Below, in pieces: positions 1 to 9,986 of a stretch of DNA of 64,000 nucleotides; positions within the stretch are counted from its first letter, which is position 1; each line of letters begins with the position of its first letter. The stretch lies in the NCBI RefSeq assembly GCF_025961835.1, contig NZ_JAOQOK010000001.1, positions 682,001-746,000 on the forward strand, read 5' to 3'. The translations under genes were made by a program, and so were the position numbers. Source of the DNA: Sphingobium sp. B2D3C (GTDB lineage Bacteria; Pseudomonadota; Alphaproteobacteria; Sphingomonadales; Sphingomonadaceae). Under the pieces are notes generated by a model that made no database searches, was not told the DNA's origin, and saw nothing but the letters and a program-made list of their open reading frames with translations.

Positions 1-87
1 GCGCTGGACCAGAAGTTCGTGCCCTTGGACACTGCCATCGGCCAGGCGCGCGAGCTGGCGATCTTTCCGCCCGTGACCGGTGGCTGA
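1..87 (+). CDS. moaD: MoaD, molybdopterin synthase small subunit (3' end only)
   Basis: The reading frame is open from base 1 to a TGA at 85-87 and ends in the residues PPVTGG. MoaD is a ubiquitin-like sulfur carrier whose C-terminal Gly-Gly is thiocarboxylated and inserted into the active site of MoaE to make molybdopterin from precursor Z. The Gly-Gly tail together with the overlapping moaE makes the call, although only 28 residues are visible. The 5' part lies outside the window. Confidence 0.85.
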   Translation, partial: ALDQKFVPLDTAIGQARELAIFPPVTGG

Positions 88-559
88 CGCCACGCCCTCG
101 ATCTCGCTGCGCGTCACGGCGGAGGATTTCGATCCGGGCCGCGAGCTGGCCCGGCTGGAAGGGCTGGATGGGGGCGGGATCGCGAGCTTTACGGGGCTGG
201 TGCGCGATGATGGCGGGCTGCGCGCGCTCCGGCTGGAGCATTATCCCGCGATGACACAGGCGCAGATCGCTGCGGTGGTCGAAGAAGCCTGCGCCCGCTG
301 GCCGTTGCTCGGCGTGACGGTCATCCACCGGTTCGGTGAACTGCCGGTCTGCGCGCGGATCGTCTTCGTCGGCACCGCCTCGGCCCACCGCGTCGCCGCG
401 CTCGAATCCTGTGCGTTTCTCATCGACTGGCTGAAAGTCTCAGCGCCCTTCTGGAAGCAGGAGATCCGGCACGACGGCTCGGCCGGCTGGGTCGAAGCGA
501 AAGGCGCCGACGACGCGCGCGCCGCAATCTGGCGGCAGGGGCGGCTGGACCCGATCTGA
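80..559 (+). CDS. moaE: MoaE, molybdopterin synthase catalytic subunit
   Basis: A 159-residue protein, about the usual MoaE length. MoaE binds precursor Z and receives two sulfurs from the MoaD thiocarboxylate to form the molybdopterin dithiolene in the cytoplasm. The central segment RIVFVGTASAHRVAA and the following lysine-containing stretch DWLKVSAPFWKQE are typical of the family, which carries catalytic lysines there. The GTG start at 80 overlaps the moaD stop by eight bases, implying translational coupling. The gene ends just before convergent oxyR. Confidence 0.95.
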   Translation: MADATPSISLRVTAEDFDPGRELARLEGLDGGGIASFTGLVRDDGGLRALRLEHYPAMTQAQIAAVVEEACARWPLLGVTVIHRFGELPVCARIVFVGTASAHRVAALESCAFLIDWLKVSAPFWKQEIRHDGSAGWVEAKGADDARAAIWRQGRLDPI

Positions 560-571
560 CGGCCGCCGCGC

Positions 572-1501
572 TCAGGCAGCCTCGGCTGTCTCCTGCTGGC
601 TGGTCGCGGCGTTGCGCAAAATGTCCGCCATCAATCGGAAGTCCGCTTCTCGCGGCGAGTTGCGCCGCCAGACCAAGGCGATCTCGCGATGGGCGCTCGG
701 CGACTGGATCGGCCGCGCGGTGATCTTGGTGTTGGCAAGAATGCCGCCCCTTATTGCCATGTCCGGCAGCAAGGTCAGACCCAGACCATTATCGACCATC
801 TGCACCAGCGTATGCAGCGACGTGCCGGTGATGGTCGCCTCGGTACGCAATTCCGCGCGGTTACAGGCGGCCAGCGCATGTTCCTTCAGGCAGTGGCCAT
901 CCTCCAGCAGCAGCAGGCGGTTGCCGTCGATCATCTCGGGCGTGATCAGGGCCGGCGGATCGCGCGGATCGTCCTTGGGAAAGGCCACGAACAGCGCATC
1001 ATCGAACAGCACCTCGATTTCCGCATCGCCGCAGGGGAAGGGCAGGGCGAGCAGCACGCAATCGGCATGGCCGTGGCGCAGCGAGTCGAGCGCCGCGTGG
1101 CTGGTTTCCTCGCGCAGATAAAGCTGCAGCGCCGGGCGCTCCTCGCGCAGTTTGGGTAGTAGGCGGGGGAGAAGAAACGGCGCGATGGTGGGGATGACGC
1201 TCATCCGCAATTCGCCGACCAGTGGCGTGCCGGAGGCCTGCGCGATAGCGGCCAGTTCTTCGGCCTCGCGCAACACCCGGTGGGCTTTGGTGACGATGCG
1301 GTCGCCCAGCGCCGTGAAGCGCACGATACGGCGGGTCCGCTCGACCAAAGTGACGCCGATCAGCGATTCCAGCTCGCGGATGCCGGCCGAGAGCGTCGAT
1401 TGGGTGACGAAGCACGCATCCGCCGCACGCCCGAAATGGCCATGTTCCTTCAGCGCAACCAGATATTGGAGCTGCTTGAGGGTCGGCATGTAGATCGACA
1501 T
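572..1501 (-). CDS. oxyR: OxyR-type LysR hydrogen-peroxide regulator
   Basis: A 309-residue LysR-family regulator with an N-terminal winged helix (residues about 5-65) and a C-terminal substrate-like domain. The segment DGHCLKEHALAAC places cysteines at 204 and 213, the same 9-residue spacing as the redox pair C199/C208 of Escherichia coli OxyR. This separates it from generic LysR proteins. OxyR senses peroxide by disulfide formation and activates catalase and peroxiredoxin genes; no such target is adjacent. It lies 39 bp downstream of the TauE/SafE permease in the same direction and may be cotranscribed with it. Confidence 0.88.
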   Translation of the reverse strand: MSIYMPTLKQLQYLVALKEHGHFGRAADACFVTQSTLSAGIRELESLIGVTLVERTRRIVRFTALGDRIVTKAHRVLREAEELAAIAQASGTPLVGELRMSVIPTIAPFLLPRLLPKLREERPALQLYLREETSHAALDSLRHGHADCVLLALPFPCGDAEIEVLFDDALFVAFPKDDPRDPPALITPEMIDGNRLLLLEDGHCLKEHALAACNRAELRTEATITGTSLHTLVQMVDNGLGLTLLPDMAIRGGILANTKITARPIQSPSAHREIALVWRRNSPREADFRLMADILRNAATSQQETAEAA

Positions 1502-1540
1502 TGATCGCCCTTTCCGCTGGAAAGGGGTAATTTAATCGAT

Positions 1541-2350
1541 CTAGCCGATCAGTTCAAGCGAGCGCAGGATGCCGTAGCCGGTGGTCAAGGTCAGCACGCA
1601 ACCGACCATGATGAGCAAAGGCCGGGCCGGAACATGCTTGGCGATCCAGGCGCCGAGCGGCGCGGCCAGCACGCCGCCGATCAACAGCCCGGTCGTGGCG
1701 GTGGTGAACGTCTCCCAGCCGAGATGGACGAGGAAGGTGATGCTGATCGACAGCGTGAGGAAAAACTCGACCGTGTTGACCGTGCCGATCGTGTGACGCG
1801 GGCTGGTGCCCTGGATCAGCAAGTTCGAGGTCACGACGGGCCCCCATCCGCCGCCGCCGGATGCATCGAGGAAGCCACCGAGGAGGCCGAGCGGCGACAC
1901 GAACCGGGGGTCGCGCACATGCGCCTCGGTATGGCGCAGGCCGCGCCAAAGCAGCCAGAGGCCAATAAAGGCAAGGTAGGAGAGGATATAGGGCCGGATC
2001 AGTTCGCCGTCGATATTCGAGAGGAAATAGGCGCCCGCAACGCCGCCGATCATCCCGGGAACCACCAATTTCCAAAACAGCTTCCAGTCGACATTGCCAT
2101 GCAGCACATGGCTGATCGCGGAGACGGCGGTGGTGCAGGTCTCCGCGGCATGAACGCTGGCGGAGGCTGCCTTGGGCGGAACACCGAGCGCGAGCAGGAG
2201 GCTGCTGGAAATGACGCCATAGGCCATGCCGAGCGCGCCATCGATTATCTGCGCACCGAAGCCGACGGCCACGAAGGGCAACAGCATCAGCGCAAAATCC
2301 ATCCAGGCGTCGGGCAAGGGCAAGCCTTTCTCAATTAACTCACTGGACAA
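1541..2350 (-). CDS. TauE/SafE-family membrane permease
   Basis: A protein of about 269 residues with several hydrophobic helices and the glycine-rich motifs of the TauE/SafE (DUF81) family, such as GAQIIDGALGMAYG near the N-terminus and GGFLDASGGGGWGPV in the middle. These inner-membrane permeases export sulfite or other organosulfur anions. The divergent gene is a serine acetyltransferase, the committing enzyme of cysteine synthesis, so a sulfur role is plausible but inferred. The start is uncertain: the longest frame opens with TTG at 2350, and an ATG at 2302 would begin just before the first helix. Confidence 0.8.
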   Translation of the reverse strand: MSSELIEKGLPLPDAWMDFALMLLPFVAVGFGAQIIDGALGMAYGVISSSLLLALGVPPKAASASVHAAETCTTAVSAISHVLHGNVDWKLFWKLVVPGMIGGVAGAYFLSNIDGELIRPYILSYLAFIGLWLLWRGLRHTEAHVRDPRFVSPLGLLGGFLDASGGGGWGPVVTSNLLIQGTSPRHTIGTVNTVEFFLTLSISITFLVHLGWETFTTATTGLLIGGVLAAPLGAWIAKHVPARPLLIMVGCVLTLTTGYGILRSLELIG

Positions 2351-2474
2351 TAGGCCCGCCGTTTGAGGCTTGGCAAGGAAATTGTCCTTGGGCCTAATCC
2401 TGGCAACGCTCTAGAAATTTCAACGCATCGCGACTAGATAGCTGCTCTTGTCGGCCAGCAAGGGACGCTTTGCC

Positions 2475-3176
2475 ATGGGGCTTTTGTCCTACCTCGATTC
2501 CGTGAAAGAGCGCGATCCCGCGCCGCGTTCGCGGCTGGAAATCCTTATTTATCCAGGAGTCTGGGCGCTCGGCCTGCATCGGGTCGCGCATCAGTTGTTT
2601 CGCTGGCGGCTCTTCTTCCTTGCGCGTCTGGTCAATCATTTTTCACGCTTCCTGACCGCCATCGACATTCACCCGGGTGCGACGATCGGAAAGAATTTCT
2701 TTATCGATCACGGCTTCACGGTCATCGGCGAGACAGCGCTGATTGGCGATAATGTGACCATCTACCAGTGCGTGACGCTGGGCGGCACCGATCCGGCGAA
2801 TGGAATCGCCGGCAAGCGCCACCCGACGATCTGCGACGGCGCGATCATCGGATCGGGCTCGCAGGTGCTCGGCCCGATCACCGTGGGTGAGCGCGCGCGG
2901 GTGGGTGCCAATGCCGTGGTAACGAAGGACGTGCCGGCCGGTGCGGTGATGATCGGCATTCCAGCCCGCGCGACGCTGGTCGATGCCAAGGAATATCAAA
3001 AGCCGTTCACGCCTTATGGTACGCCCTGCAGCGAGACCTACGATCCGGCGACACAGAAGCTGGAAATTCTCCAATGCGAAGTCGAAGTGTTGCGCAAGCG
3101 GTTGGCGGATCTGGTCGCCGAGCAGGAAGCCCGGCGCGCGGACGGCGCTGACGGCCAGTCCCGCACCTCGGCTTGA
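2475..3176 (+). CDS. cysE: Serine O-acetyltransferase (CysE/EpsC type)
   Basis: A 233-residue left-handed beta-helix acetyltransferase that makes O-acetylserine from serine and acetyl-CoA for cysteine synthesis. Hexapeptide repeats run from about residue 65 to 165, with the family motifs DIHPGATIG, FIDHGFTVIGE and VTLGGT. The C-terminus (about 190-233) is charged and probably a coiled coil. An upstream TTG frame exists, but the sequence AAGGGA at 2460-2465 sits nine bases before ATG 2475, so that start is chosen. The next gene begins on the last base of this stop codon. Confidence 0.9.
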   Translation: MGLLSYLDSVKERDPAPRSRLEILIYPGVWALGLHRVAHQLFRWRLFFLARLVNHFSRFLTAIDIHPGATIGKNFFIDHGFTVIGETALIGDNVTIYQCVTLGGTDPANGIAGKRHPTICDGAIIGSGSQVLGPITVGERARVGANAVVTKDVPAGAVMIGIPARATLVDAKEYQKPFTPYGTPCSETYDPATQKLEILQCEVEVLRKRLADLVAEQEARRADGADGQSRTSA

Positions 3177-3532
3177 TGAGCAACGTCACACCATTTCCTC
3201 CCCGGCCCACACCGGCCAATAGCCCGCCCACGCAGACGAGTTTCGACCGACTGGAACTCTCGCGCATCATGGATCTGTACGGACGCATGGTCGCGGCCGG
3301 GCAGTGGCGCGATTACGCCATTGATCTCAATCGGGACGTCGCGATCTTTTCCGCCTTCCGCCGCACGGCGGAACGCCCGGAGGTGCGCATCGAGAAGCGC
3401 CCGTCTCTGCGCAACCGTCAGGGCATGTGGGCGCTGATCGGCGAGAATGGCGTGATCCTGCGCCGGGGGCAGGAACTGGCCGGAATTCTGGCGCCTGTCG
3501 AACGCCGGCTGATGAAGCTGATCGAGGATTAG
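3176..3532 (+). CDS. DUF2794 family protein
   Basis: A 118-residue protein recognisable as DUF2794, a family seen mainly in alphaproteobacteria. A proline-rich N-terminus (1-20) is followed by a compact basic domain ending in VERRLMKLIED. The function is unknown and there is no signal peptide or membrane segment. The ATG at 3176 shares a base with the serine acetyltransferase stop (TGATG), so the two are probably translated together. Confidence 0.85.
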   Translation: MSNVTPFPPRPTPANSPPTQTSFDRLELSRIMDLYGRMVAAGQWRDYAIDLNRDVAIFSAFRRTAERPEVRIEKRPSLRNRQGMWALIGENGVILRRGQELAGILAPVERRLMKLIED

Positions 3533-3566
3533 GGGCAGGCGCGTCGCCGCCAGGTCTCTCACCCGA

Positions 3567-3595
3567 CTGTCGCAAAACTGTCATCAAACTGTCAT
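3567..3595 (+). promoter_or_regulatory. Pho box (PhoB binding site) upstream of the porin
   Basis: Three copies of a 7-base element start at 3567 (CTGTCGC), 3578 (CTGTCAT) and 3589 (CTGTCAT), spaced exactly 11 bp apart. Two match the classical PhoB half-site CTGTCAT perfectly. The site lies 34 bp before the porin start, and phoB itself is the next gene downstream on the other strand. Confidence 0.85.
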
Positions 3596-3628
3596 ACCGG
3601 CGTCCGACATTTGAACGGAGCATGGACC

Positions 3629-5038
3629 TTGCGATTTCCCCTGATGGCGGCGCTTCTCGCTGCGAGCGCGCTGACGATACCCGCGCCCGTGCTGGCCCAG
3701 GCGTCCTCGCAAGCCTCCGCCCCGGATGACGTCGCCGCGCTGCGGGCAGAAATTACGCGGCTAAGAGCGCAGCTTGAGAGCATGGAGGCCCGCCTCGACA
3801 AGGTCGAGGGCACACAGGGCGCGTCCTCCACGCCGTCCGCGACCCCCGAGGCGGCGGTCGCCTCTGCCCAGACTGCCACTCCCGCGCCCGCAGCGCGCGC
3901 CAAGCCGGATGCGCAGCTCAACTGGCGTGGTGCGCCCCAATTTAGCGGCGAGGGCGGGCTTTCTTTCAAGCCCCGCGGTCGGCTGCAACTCGATACCAAC
4001 GTCGTTTCCCGCCCGGATGGCATCAATGCGCCCACTTTGGGCTGGTCGGCCGACGTGCGCCGCGCCTATCTGGGTGCGGACGGCACGCTGGGTGGCGGCT
4101 TTGGCTATCGGCTGGAGCTGGATTTCGCGTCCGGCAGCGCGCAGTTCACCGACGCCTGGCTGACCTATGAGCGCGGGCCGCTTACGCTGACGGTCGGGCA
4201 TCACCGCATCACCACGCTGGAAGACCTGACCAGCGATCTGGAAACCAGCTTCCTCGAGCGTGCGGCCTATACGCAGGCCTTCGGTCTGGAGCGGCGGCTG
4301 GGGCTTTCGGCTACCTATCGCATCGGCGACGTGCTGCTCTCCGCCGGCGCCTTTGCGGACGATCTCGCGGCGCTGGGCACGTCCGGCGTCACCAGCAACA
4401 GCTATGCGCTGGATGGCCGGCTGGTGTTCATGCCCAAGCTTGGCGACACGCAGCTTCATCTCGGCGGCTCGCTGCACCACCGGGAGCTGAACGATCTGAC
4501 CGACGTCCTCCAATATCGCGCCCGGCCCGGCGCGCGGACGACCGATGTGCGCTTTGTCGACACCGGCCTGTTCAGCGCCAGCGCGGAGACGGGCTATGGC
4601 CTGGAATTCGCGGCCTTGCGGGGACGGTGGCATGTGGCAGCGGAAGGCTTCTGGCAGAAAGTGGCGCGGCCCGGCCTTGCCGATCCGACCTTCTTCGGTG
4701 GTTATGGGGAAGTCGGCTACATCCTCGCCGGGGCTTCCGGCCGGGGCTATCGCAATGGCGCATTCGGCTCGATCAAGCCCACACGCGGGCTGGACAAGGG
4801 CGGCTCGGGCGCCTGGCAGCTCAACCTGCGCTATGACTGGCTGGATCTCGACGATGGCCTGATCAATGGCGGCCGCGAGCAGACCTATGGCGTGTCGCTC
4901 ATCTGGGTGCCGATCGAGCGGGTGAAGTTCTTGGCCAATTATCTGCGCGTCGAGGTGCGCGATACGCCCGTCGTCGCCGGCACGCGGGACGATTATGGCA
5001 GCGACGTGTTCGGTCTGCGCGCGCAATACGAATTCTGA
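3629..5038 (+). CDS. Phosphate-selective porin (OprO/OprP family)
   Basis: An outer-membrane protein of 469 residues with a signal peptide (about 1-22, ending AQA), a short coiled coil (AALRAEITRLRAQLESMEA, about 34-52), a proline/alanine linker, then a beta-barrel ending in the outer-membrane signature QYEF. The overall pattern fits the OprO/OprP porins, trimeric channels for phosphate or polyphosphate. TTG 3629 is chosen because GGAG at 3617-3620 sits eight bases upstream; TTG 3611 and ATG 3644 are alternatives. The upstream Pho box supports induction by phosphate starvation. Confidence 0.87.
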   Translation: MRFPLMAALLAASALTIPAPVLAQASSQASAPDDVAALRAEITRLRAQLESMEARLDKVEGTQGASSTPSATPEAAVASAQTATPAPAARAKPDAQLNWRGAPQFSGEGGLSFKPRGRLQLDTNVVSRPDGINAPTLGWSADVRRAYLGADGTLGGGFGYRLELDFASGSAQFTDAWLTYERGPLTLTVGHHRITTLEDLTSDLETSFLERAAYTQAFGLERRLGLSATYRIGDVLLSAGAFADDLAALGTSGVTSNSYALDGRLVFMPKLGDTQLHLGGSLHHRELNDLTDVLQYRARPGARTTDVRFVDTGLFSASAETGYGLEFAALRGRWHVAAEGFWQKVARPGLADPTFFGGYGEVGYILAGASGRGYRNGAFGSIKPTRGLDKGGSGAWQLNLRYDWLDLDDGLINGGREQTYGVSLIWVPIERVKFLANYLRVEVRDTPVVAGTRDDYGSDVFGLRAQYEF

Positions 5039-5048
5039 GGAGCGGCGC

Positions 5049-5076
5049 GACCGCGCGTTTCTAAAGACGCGCGGTC
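5049..5076. terminator. Shared hairpin between the convergent porin and phoB genes
   Basis: A perfect 10-bp inverted repeat, GACCGCGCGT (5049-5058) with ACGCGCGGTC (5067-5076), around an 8-base loop. It lies between the two convergent stops and touches the phoB stop codon. There is no long T-run, so it is probably a weak bidirectional terminator. Confidence 0.6.
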
Positions 5077-5773
5077 AGGCGGCGTCGGCATCCAGCGAGT
5101 AGCCGGCCGAGCGGACGGTGCGGATGATGTCCGGCAGGCCGCCGGCATTCACCGCCTTGCGCAGCCGGCGAATATGCACATCGACCGTGCGCAGTTCGAT
5201 CTCGCTGTCCTGCCCCCAAACGCTGTCGAGCAGGCGCTCGCGGGAGAACACCCAGCCGGGATGTTCGAGCAGATGGCGCAGCAGGCGGAATTCGGTGGGG
5301 CCGAGGGCCACGAGTTGCCCCGCGCGCCGCACCTTGTGGGCCACCGTATCCATTTCCAGATCGGCAAAGGTCAGAACCTCGCCGGCGAGGGCAGGGCGGA
5401 CGCGGCGCAGCACCGCATTCACGCGGGCGATCAACTCGCGGGGGCTGAACGGCTTGGTCACATAATCGTCAGCGCCCGTTTCCAGGCCGCGCACGCGATC
5501 TTCCTCTTCACCGCGGGCGGTGAGCATGATGATCGGCACATTGGCCGTCTCTGGCATCCGCCGCAGTCGCCGGCAGACCTCGATGCCGGAGAGATTCTCC
5601 ACCATCCAGTCGAGCAGCACGATATCCGGCGTGCTCTCCTGCGCCAGAATAAGCGCTTCCTCGCCGTCGGGCGTCTGCGTGACGTCGAAGTCTTCTCGCT
5701 GGAAGTGCCAGATGAGCAATTCCGCCAGCGCTGCATCGTCCTCGACGAGCAACATCTTTGCGCGGACCACCAC
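5075..5773 (-). CDS. phoB: PhoB, phosphate regulon response regulator
   Basis: A 232-residue OmpR/PhoB-family regulator with an N-terminal receiver domain (about 6-122) and a C-terminal winged helix (about 130-230). The phospho-acceptor is D55 in IVLLDWMVENLSG; the acidic pocket EDD (11-13) and K107 in VTKPF complete the site. It is phosphorylated by PhoR and activates genes with Pho boxes. The GTG start at 5773 directly follows the phoU stop, making this the last gene of the pst-pho operon. An internal ATG at about 5755 would also fit. Confidence 0.96.
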   Translation of the reverse strand: MVVRAKMLLVEDDAALAELLIWHFQREDFDVTQTPDGEEALILAQESTPDIVLLDWMVENLSGIEVCRRLRRMPETANVPIIMLTARGEEEDRVRGLETGADDYVTKPFSPRELIARVNAVLRRVRPALAGEVLTFADLEMDTVAHKVRRAGQLVALGPTEFRLLRHLLEHPGWVFSRERLLDSVWGQDSEIELRTVDVHIRRLRKAVNAGGLPDIIRTVRSAGYSLDADAA

Positions 5774-6472
5774 TCAGTCCTCCGCCAGCAGATCGACTGA
5801 CGTTCCCTTCTCCCGCTCCGGCGGCTTGGCGCCGGTCGCGACGTAATGGACCATCTCGGCGATGTTGGTGGCGTGGTCGCCGATGCGCTCGAGATTCTTG
5901 GCGATGAAGAGCACATGCGCGCTCTCGGAGATCATCTTCTGGTTCTCCATCATGAACGTCACCATGGTGCGGAAGATGGAGTTGTAGAAATCGTCCACCG
6001 CCCGGTCCCGCTCGATCACGGCCAGCGCCTGCTGCGCATCGCGCGCGGCAAAGGCGTCGAGCGCGGACTTGACCATCTCGCGGGCGATCTGCGCCATGGA
6101 GGGGAGCAGCGAGAGCGGCTCCATGCGGCTGGAGGCCGTCACCGTCTCCACGCGCTTGGCGATGTTCTTGGCATAATCGGCCATCCGCTCGACGATGCCG
6201 GCGATCTTGAGCACTGCGATGATCTCGCGCAGGTCGTCCGCCATCGGGGCGCGCAGGGCGATGGTCTGCACCACCAGCCGCTCGATATGCGCGTCCAGCT
6301 CGTCGATCCGCGCATCGCCGGCGACAACGCTCTTGGCGAGTGCCACATCGCGCGTCGTCAGCGCCTTGATGGCATTGTCGATGGCATCCTCGGTGAGGCC
6401 GCCCATCTCCGCGATCAGCGCCCGCAGGGCGTTGATGTCGTCGTCGAAGGCCTTGAGCGTGTGTTCCGTCAT
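5774..6472 (-). CDS. phoU: PhoU, phosphate signalling regulator
   Basis: A 232-residue all-helical protein with the two-fold repeat of PhoU, each half a three-helix bundle with an acidic metal-binding pattern. PhoU links the PstSCAB transporter to PhoR and represses the Pho response when phosphate is plentiful. The frame is open further upstream, but ATG 6472 (MTEHTLKAFDDDINAL) matches the usual N-terminus and is preceded by AGGAACGAG. The gene lies between pstB and phoB in the standard order. Confidence 0.95.
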   Translation of the reverse strand: MTEHTLKAFDDDINALRALIAEMGGLTEDAIDNAIKALTTRDVALAKSVVAGDARIDELDAHIERLVVQTIALRAPMADDLREIIAVLKIAGIVERMADYAKNIAKRVETVTASSRMEPLSLLPSMAQIAREMVKSALDAFAARDAQQALAVIERDRAVDDFYNSIFRTMVTFMMENQKMISESAHVLFIAKNLERIGDHATNIAEMVHYVATGAKPPEREKGTSVDLLAED

Positions 6473-6503
6473 AGCTCGTTCCTGTCCATCCAATCGGCCG
6501 ATG

Positions 6504-7279
<776 letters not shown>

Positions 7280-7280
<1 letters not shown>

Positions 7281-8572
7281 TACCATTTCTTCTCGAATTT
7301 GTTGCGCAGGAAGATCGCGATGCTGTTCATCGTGAGCAGGAACGCCAGCAGCACGATGATCGCGGCGGAGGTCTTTTCAATGAAGCCCCGGCCCACTTCA
7401 TCCGACCACAGGAAGATCTGGACCGGCAGCACAGTGGCGGGATCGGTGAAGCCGCCCGGCGGCTGCGAGACGAAGGCACGCATGCCGATCATCAGCAGCG
7501 GCGCGGTTTCGCCGAGCGCGCGGGCCATGCCGATGATGGTGCCGGTGAGAATGCCGGGCAGGGCCAGCGGCAGCACATGGTGGAACACCACTTGCACCGG
7601 CGAGGCGCCGATGCCGAGCGCCGCATCGCGGATGGAGGGTGGCACAGCCTTGATCGCATTGCGCCCGGCGATGACGATGACCGGCATGGTCATCAGTGCC
7701 AGTGTCATGCCACCGACCAGCGGCGCCGAGCGGGGCAGGTGCATGACGTTGAGGAAGATAGCGAGGCCGAGCAGGCCGAAGATGATCGAGGGCACCGCTG
7801 CCAGATTGTTGATCGACACTTCGATGAGGTCGGTCCAGCGATTGCGCGGCGCATATTCCTCCAGATAGAGTGCGGCGAACACACCGATGGGGAAGCTCAG
7901 CGCGAGCGTGATCACCATCGTGATCAGCGAGCCCTTGAGCGCGCCCCAGATGCCGACCATCGTCGGGTCGGTGCCATCGCTGCCGGTGAGGAAGCCGATA
8001 TTGAAGGCGGTGGAGAGCGCGCCGGCATCGCCGAGCTTGGCGACCAATGCCTCATCGGCGGGCGTGCCGTCGCTCTTCATCGCCACGTCCAGGCCGGTCG
8101 AGGCGGGGAGGTTCACCGTGGCCTTGCGCTGGAGAATGGTTGGATCGCTGATGATCGCCTTGCGCAGGGTGAGCACGGCGTTGGGCGAGAGGATCTGGGT
8201 CTCGGGGAGGCCGAACGCCTCCCTCGTGGCCTGCTCCAGCACCGCCGGCAGATTGGCACTGGCCAGCGCCTGCTCGGGGTTGGTCGCAAGCACCGCCGGA
8301 TCGATCAGCGCGGGCGAGCGCGGGAAATCGATGGGCACGGCGACTTCCGTCTGCGTGAAGCCGCGCAGGCCATTGCCCATCATCGAGATGAGCAGGAAGG
8401 CAAGGAAGCCTGCCGAAACCAGCACGGCGGCCATGCCCCACAGGCGGAACCGGCGCTCGGCGGCGTAACGGCGCGCAATGCGGCGCTTCATCGCATCGCC
8501 GCGCCAGTCGGTCGGCACCCGTTCGGCGCGGTCGCTGGCCGCAGCCCGGTCGAGAACAGTCTCGCCGCTCAT
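7280..8572 (-). CDS. pstA: PstA, phosphate ABC transporter permease
   Basis: A 430-residue permease. After a basic N-terminus and a first helix (about 45-65) comes a periplasmic insert of roughly 140 residues (about 70-210), matching the DUF3333 extension seen in alphaproteobacterial PstA. The typical six-helix permease core follows, with the EAA-type loop [15 protein letters not shown] contacting PstB. It pairs with PstC to form the channel. The start overlaps the pstC stop by four bases (ATGA). Confidence 0.95.
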
Positions 8573-9951
8573 TCGTAAGCCTCCCGATATTTCTTCACGA
8601 CCCGCAGGGCGACGATGTTGAGCAGCAATGTGACCACGAAAAGCACCAGCCCGAGCGCGAAGGCGGCGAGCGTCTTGGCACTGTCGAATTCCTGGTCACC
8701 GGTCAGGAGCTGGACCATCTGGGTGGTCACGGTCGTCACGCTGGAGAAAGGATTGAGGGTGAGGTTGGCGGCAAGGCCGGCCGCCATCACCACGATCATG
8801 GTCTCGCCAATCGCGCGGCTCACGGCGAGCAGCACGCCGCCAACGACGCCGGGTAGCGCGGCGGGGATCAGCACCTTGCGGATCGTCTCGCTGGTCGTCG
8901 CGCCCATGGCGAGGCTGCCGTCGCGCATCGATTGCGGCACGGCGGCGATGCTGTCGTCCGCCATGGAGGAGACGAAGGGGATGATCATGATGCCCATCAC
9001 GAGGCCCGCGGCCAACGCGCTCTCGGAGGATGCATTGGAAATGCCGAGCGAGACCGCGAGGCTGCGCAGCGCCGGCGCGACGGTCAGCGCCGCGAAATAA
9101 CCATAGACCACCGTCGGAACGCCGGCGAGCACCTCAAGAATGGGCTTCATCCACTTGCGGGTCGTCGGGCGGGCATATTGGGTGAGGTAGATGGCGCTCA
9201 TCAGCCCGAGCGGAATGGCGACGATCATGGCGATGATGGCGCCAATGAATATCGTGCCCCAGAACAGCGGCACTGCGCCAAAGGCGTCCTCATTGCCATA
9301 GCCCATCGCGGCCGATTGCGGGCTCCAGTTGAGGCCGAACAGGAAGTTGAATGGGTTGACCATCGAGAAGAAGCGCATCGATTCAAACACCAGCGAGGCG
9401 ACGATGCCGGCGGTGGTGACGATGGCGATCAGCGAGGCGCCGAGCAGCGACCACATCACCACCTTCTCGACGCGGTGGCGGGCGGTGAAGGCGGGGCGCA
9501 CGCGCGAGAGGGCATAGGCGCCGCAGGCGAAGGCCAGGATCGCGGCGAGGATCGCGCCCATGGTCGAATAGCGCGTCGTCGCGACGCGATAGGGTTCGAC
9601 CAGCTCCGTGGCTTGCGGATTGAAGGCGGCGGCCTGCGACCCGGTGGCAATGGACTGTGCTTCGGCGAGGATCGCGTTGCGGGAGAAATCGTCGGTGGGC
9701 AGGCTCTGGGCTGCGGGCGTAGCCAGCACCGAGTCCGCGATCAGCGCGGGCATCACATTCGCCCAGACCGCGAGGAAGGCGAAGGCCGGCAGCATGGTCC
9801 ATAGCGCGACATACCAGCCATGCTGGGTGGGGCGGCTGTTGGTCGCGAGACGACCGACTTCCGCCTGCAGCCGGGTGGCGCGTGCTCGGGCGATGATCCA
9901 GCCGATCACCCCAAGCGCGCCTATGATCAGGACGATCATTACGCCGGTCAT
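8569..9951 (-). CDS. pstC: PstC, phosphate ABC transporter permease
   Basis: A 460-residue permease, longer than the E. coli protein because of an N-terminal part with an extra helix and a periplasmic region (about 1-150). The C-terminal half holds the binding-protein-dependent permease domain with the loop SMRDGSLAMGATTSETI and the signature ALGLVLFVVTLLLNIVALRVV near the end. It forms the phosphate channel with PstA. It overlaps pstA by four bases and is separated from pstS by 77 bp that contain a strong hairpin. Confidence 0.94.
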   Translation of the reverse strand: MTGVMIVLIIGALGVIGWIIARARATRLQAEVGRLATNSRPTQHGWYVALWTMLPAFAFLAVWANVMPALIADSVLATPAAQSLPTDDFSRNAILAEAQSIATGSQAAAFNPQATELVEPYRVATTRYSTMGAILAAILAFACGAYALSRVRPAFTARHRVEKVVMWSLLGASLIAIVTTAGIVASLVFESMRFFSMVNPFNFLFGLNWSPQSAAMGYGNEDAFGAVPLFWGTIFIGAIIAMIVAIPLGLMSAIYLTQYARPTTRKWMKPILEVLAGVPTVVYGYFAALTVAPALRSLAVSLGISNASSESALAAGLVMGIMIIPFVSSMADDSIAAVPQSMRDGSLAMGATTSETIRKVLIPAALPGVVGGVLLAVSRAIGETMIVVMAAGLAANLTLNPFSSVTTVTTQMVQLLTGDQEFDSAKTLAAFALGLVLFVVTLLLNIVALRVVKKYREAYE

Positions 9952-9986
9952 TCGCTCATACCCCTTTGGCCATTAAACCTGGCAGG

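Noticed and set aside
3761-5026. A 421-residue antisense frame across the porin
   Set aside because: The sense strand has a clear signal peptide, barrel and Pho box; the antisense translation has no recognisable domain.
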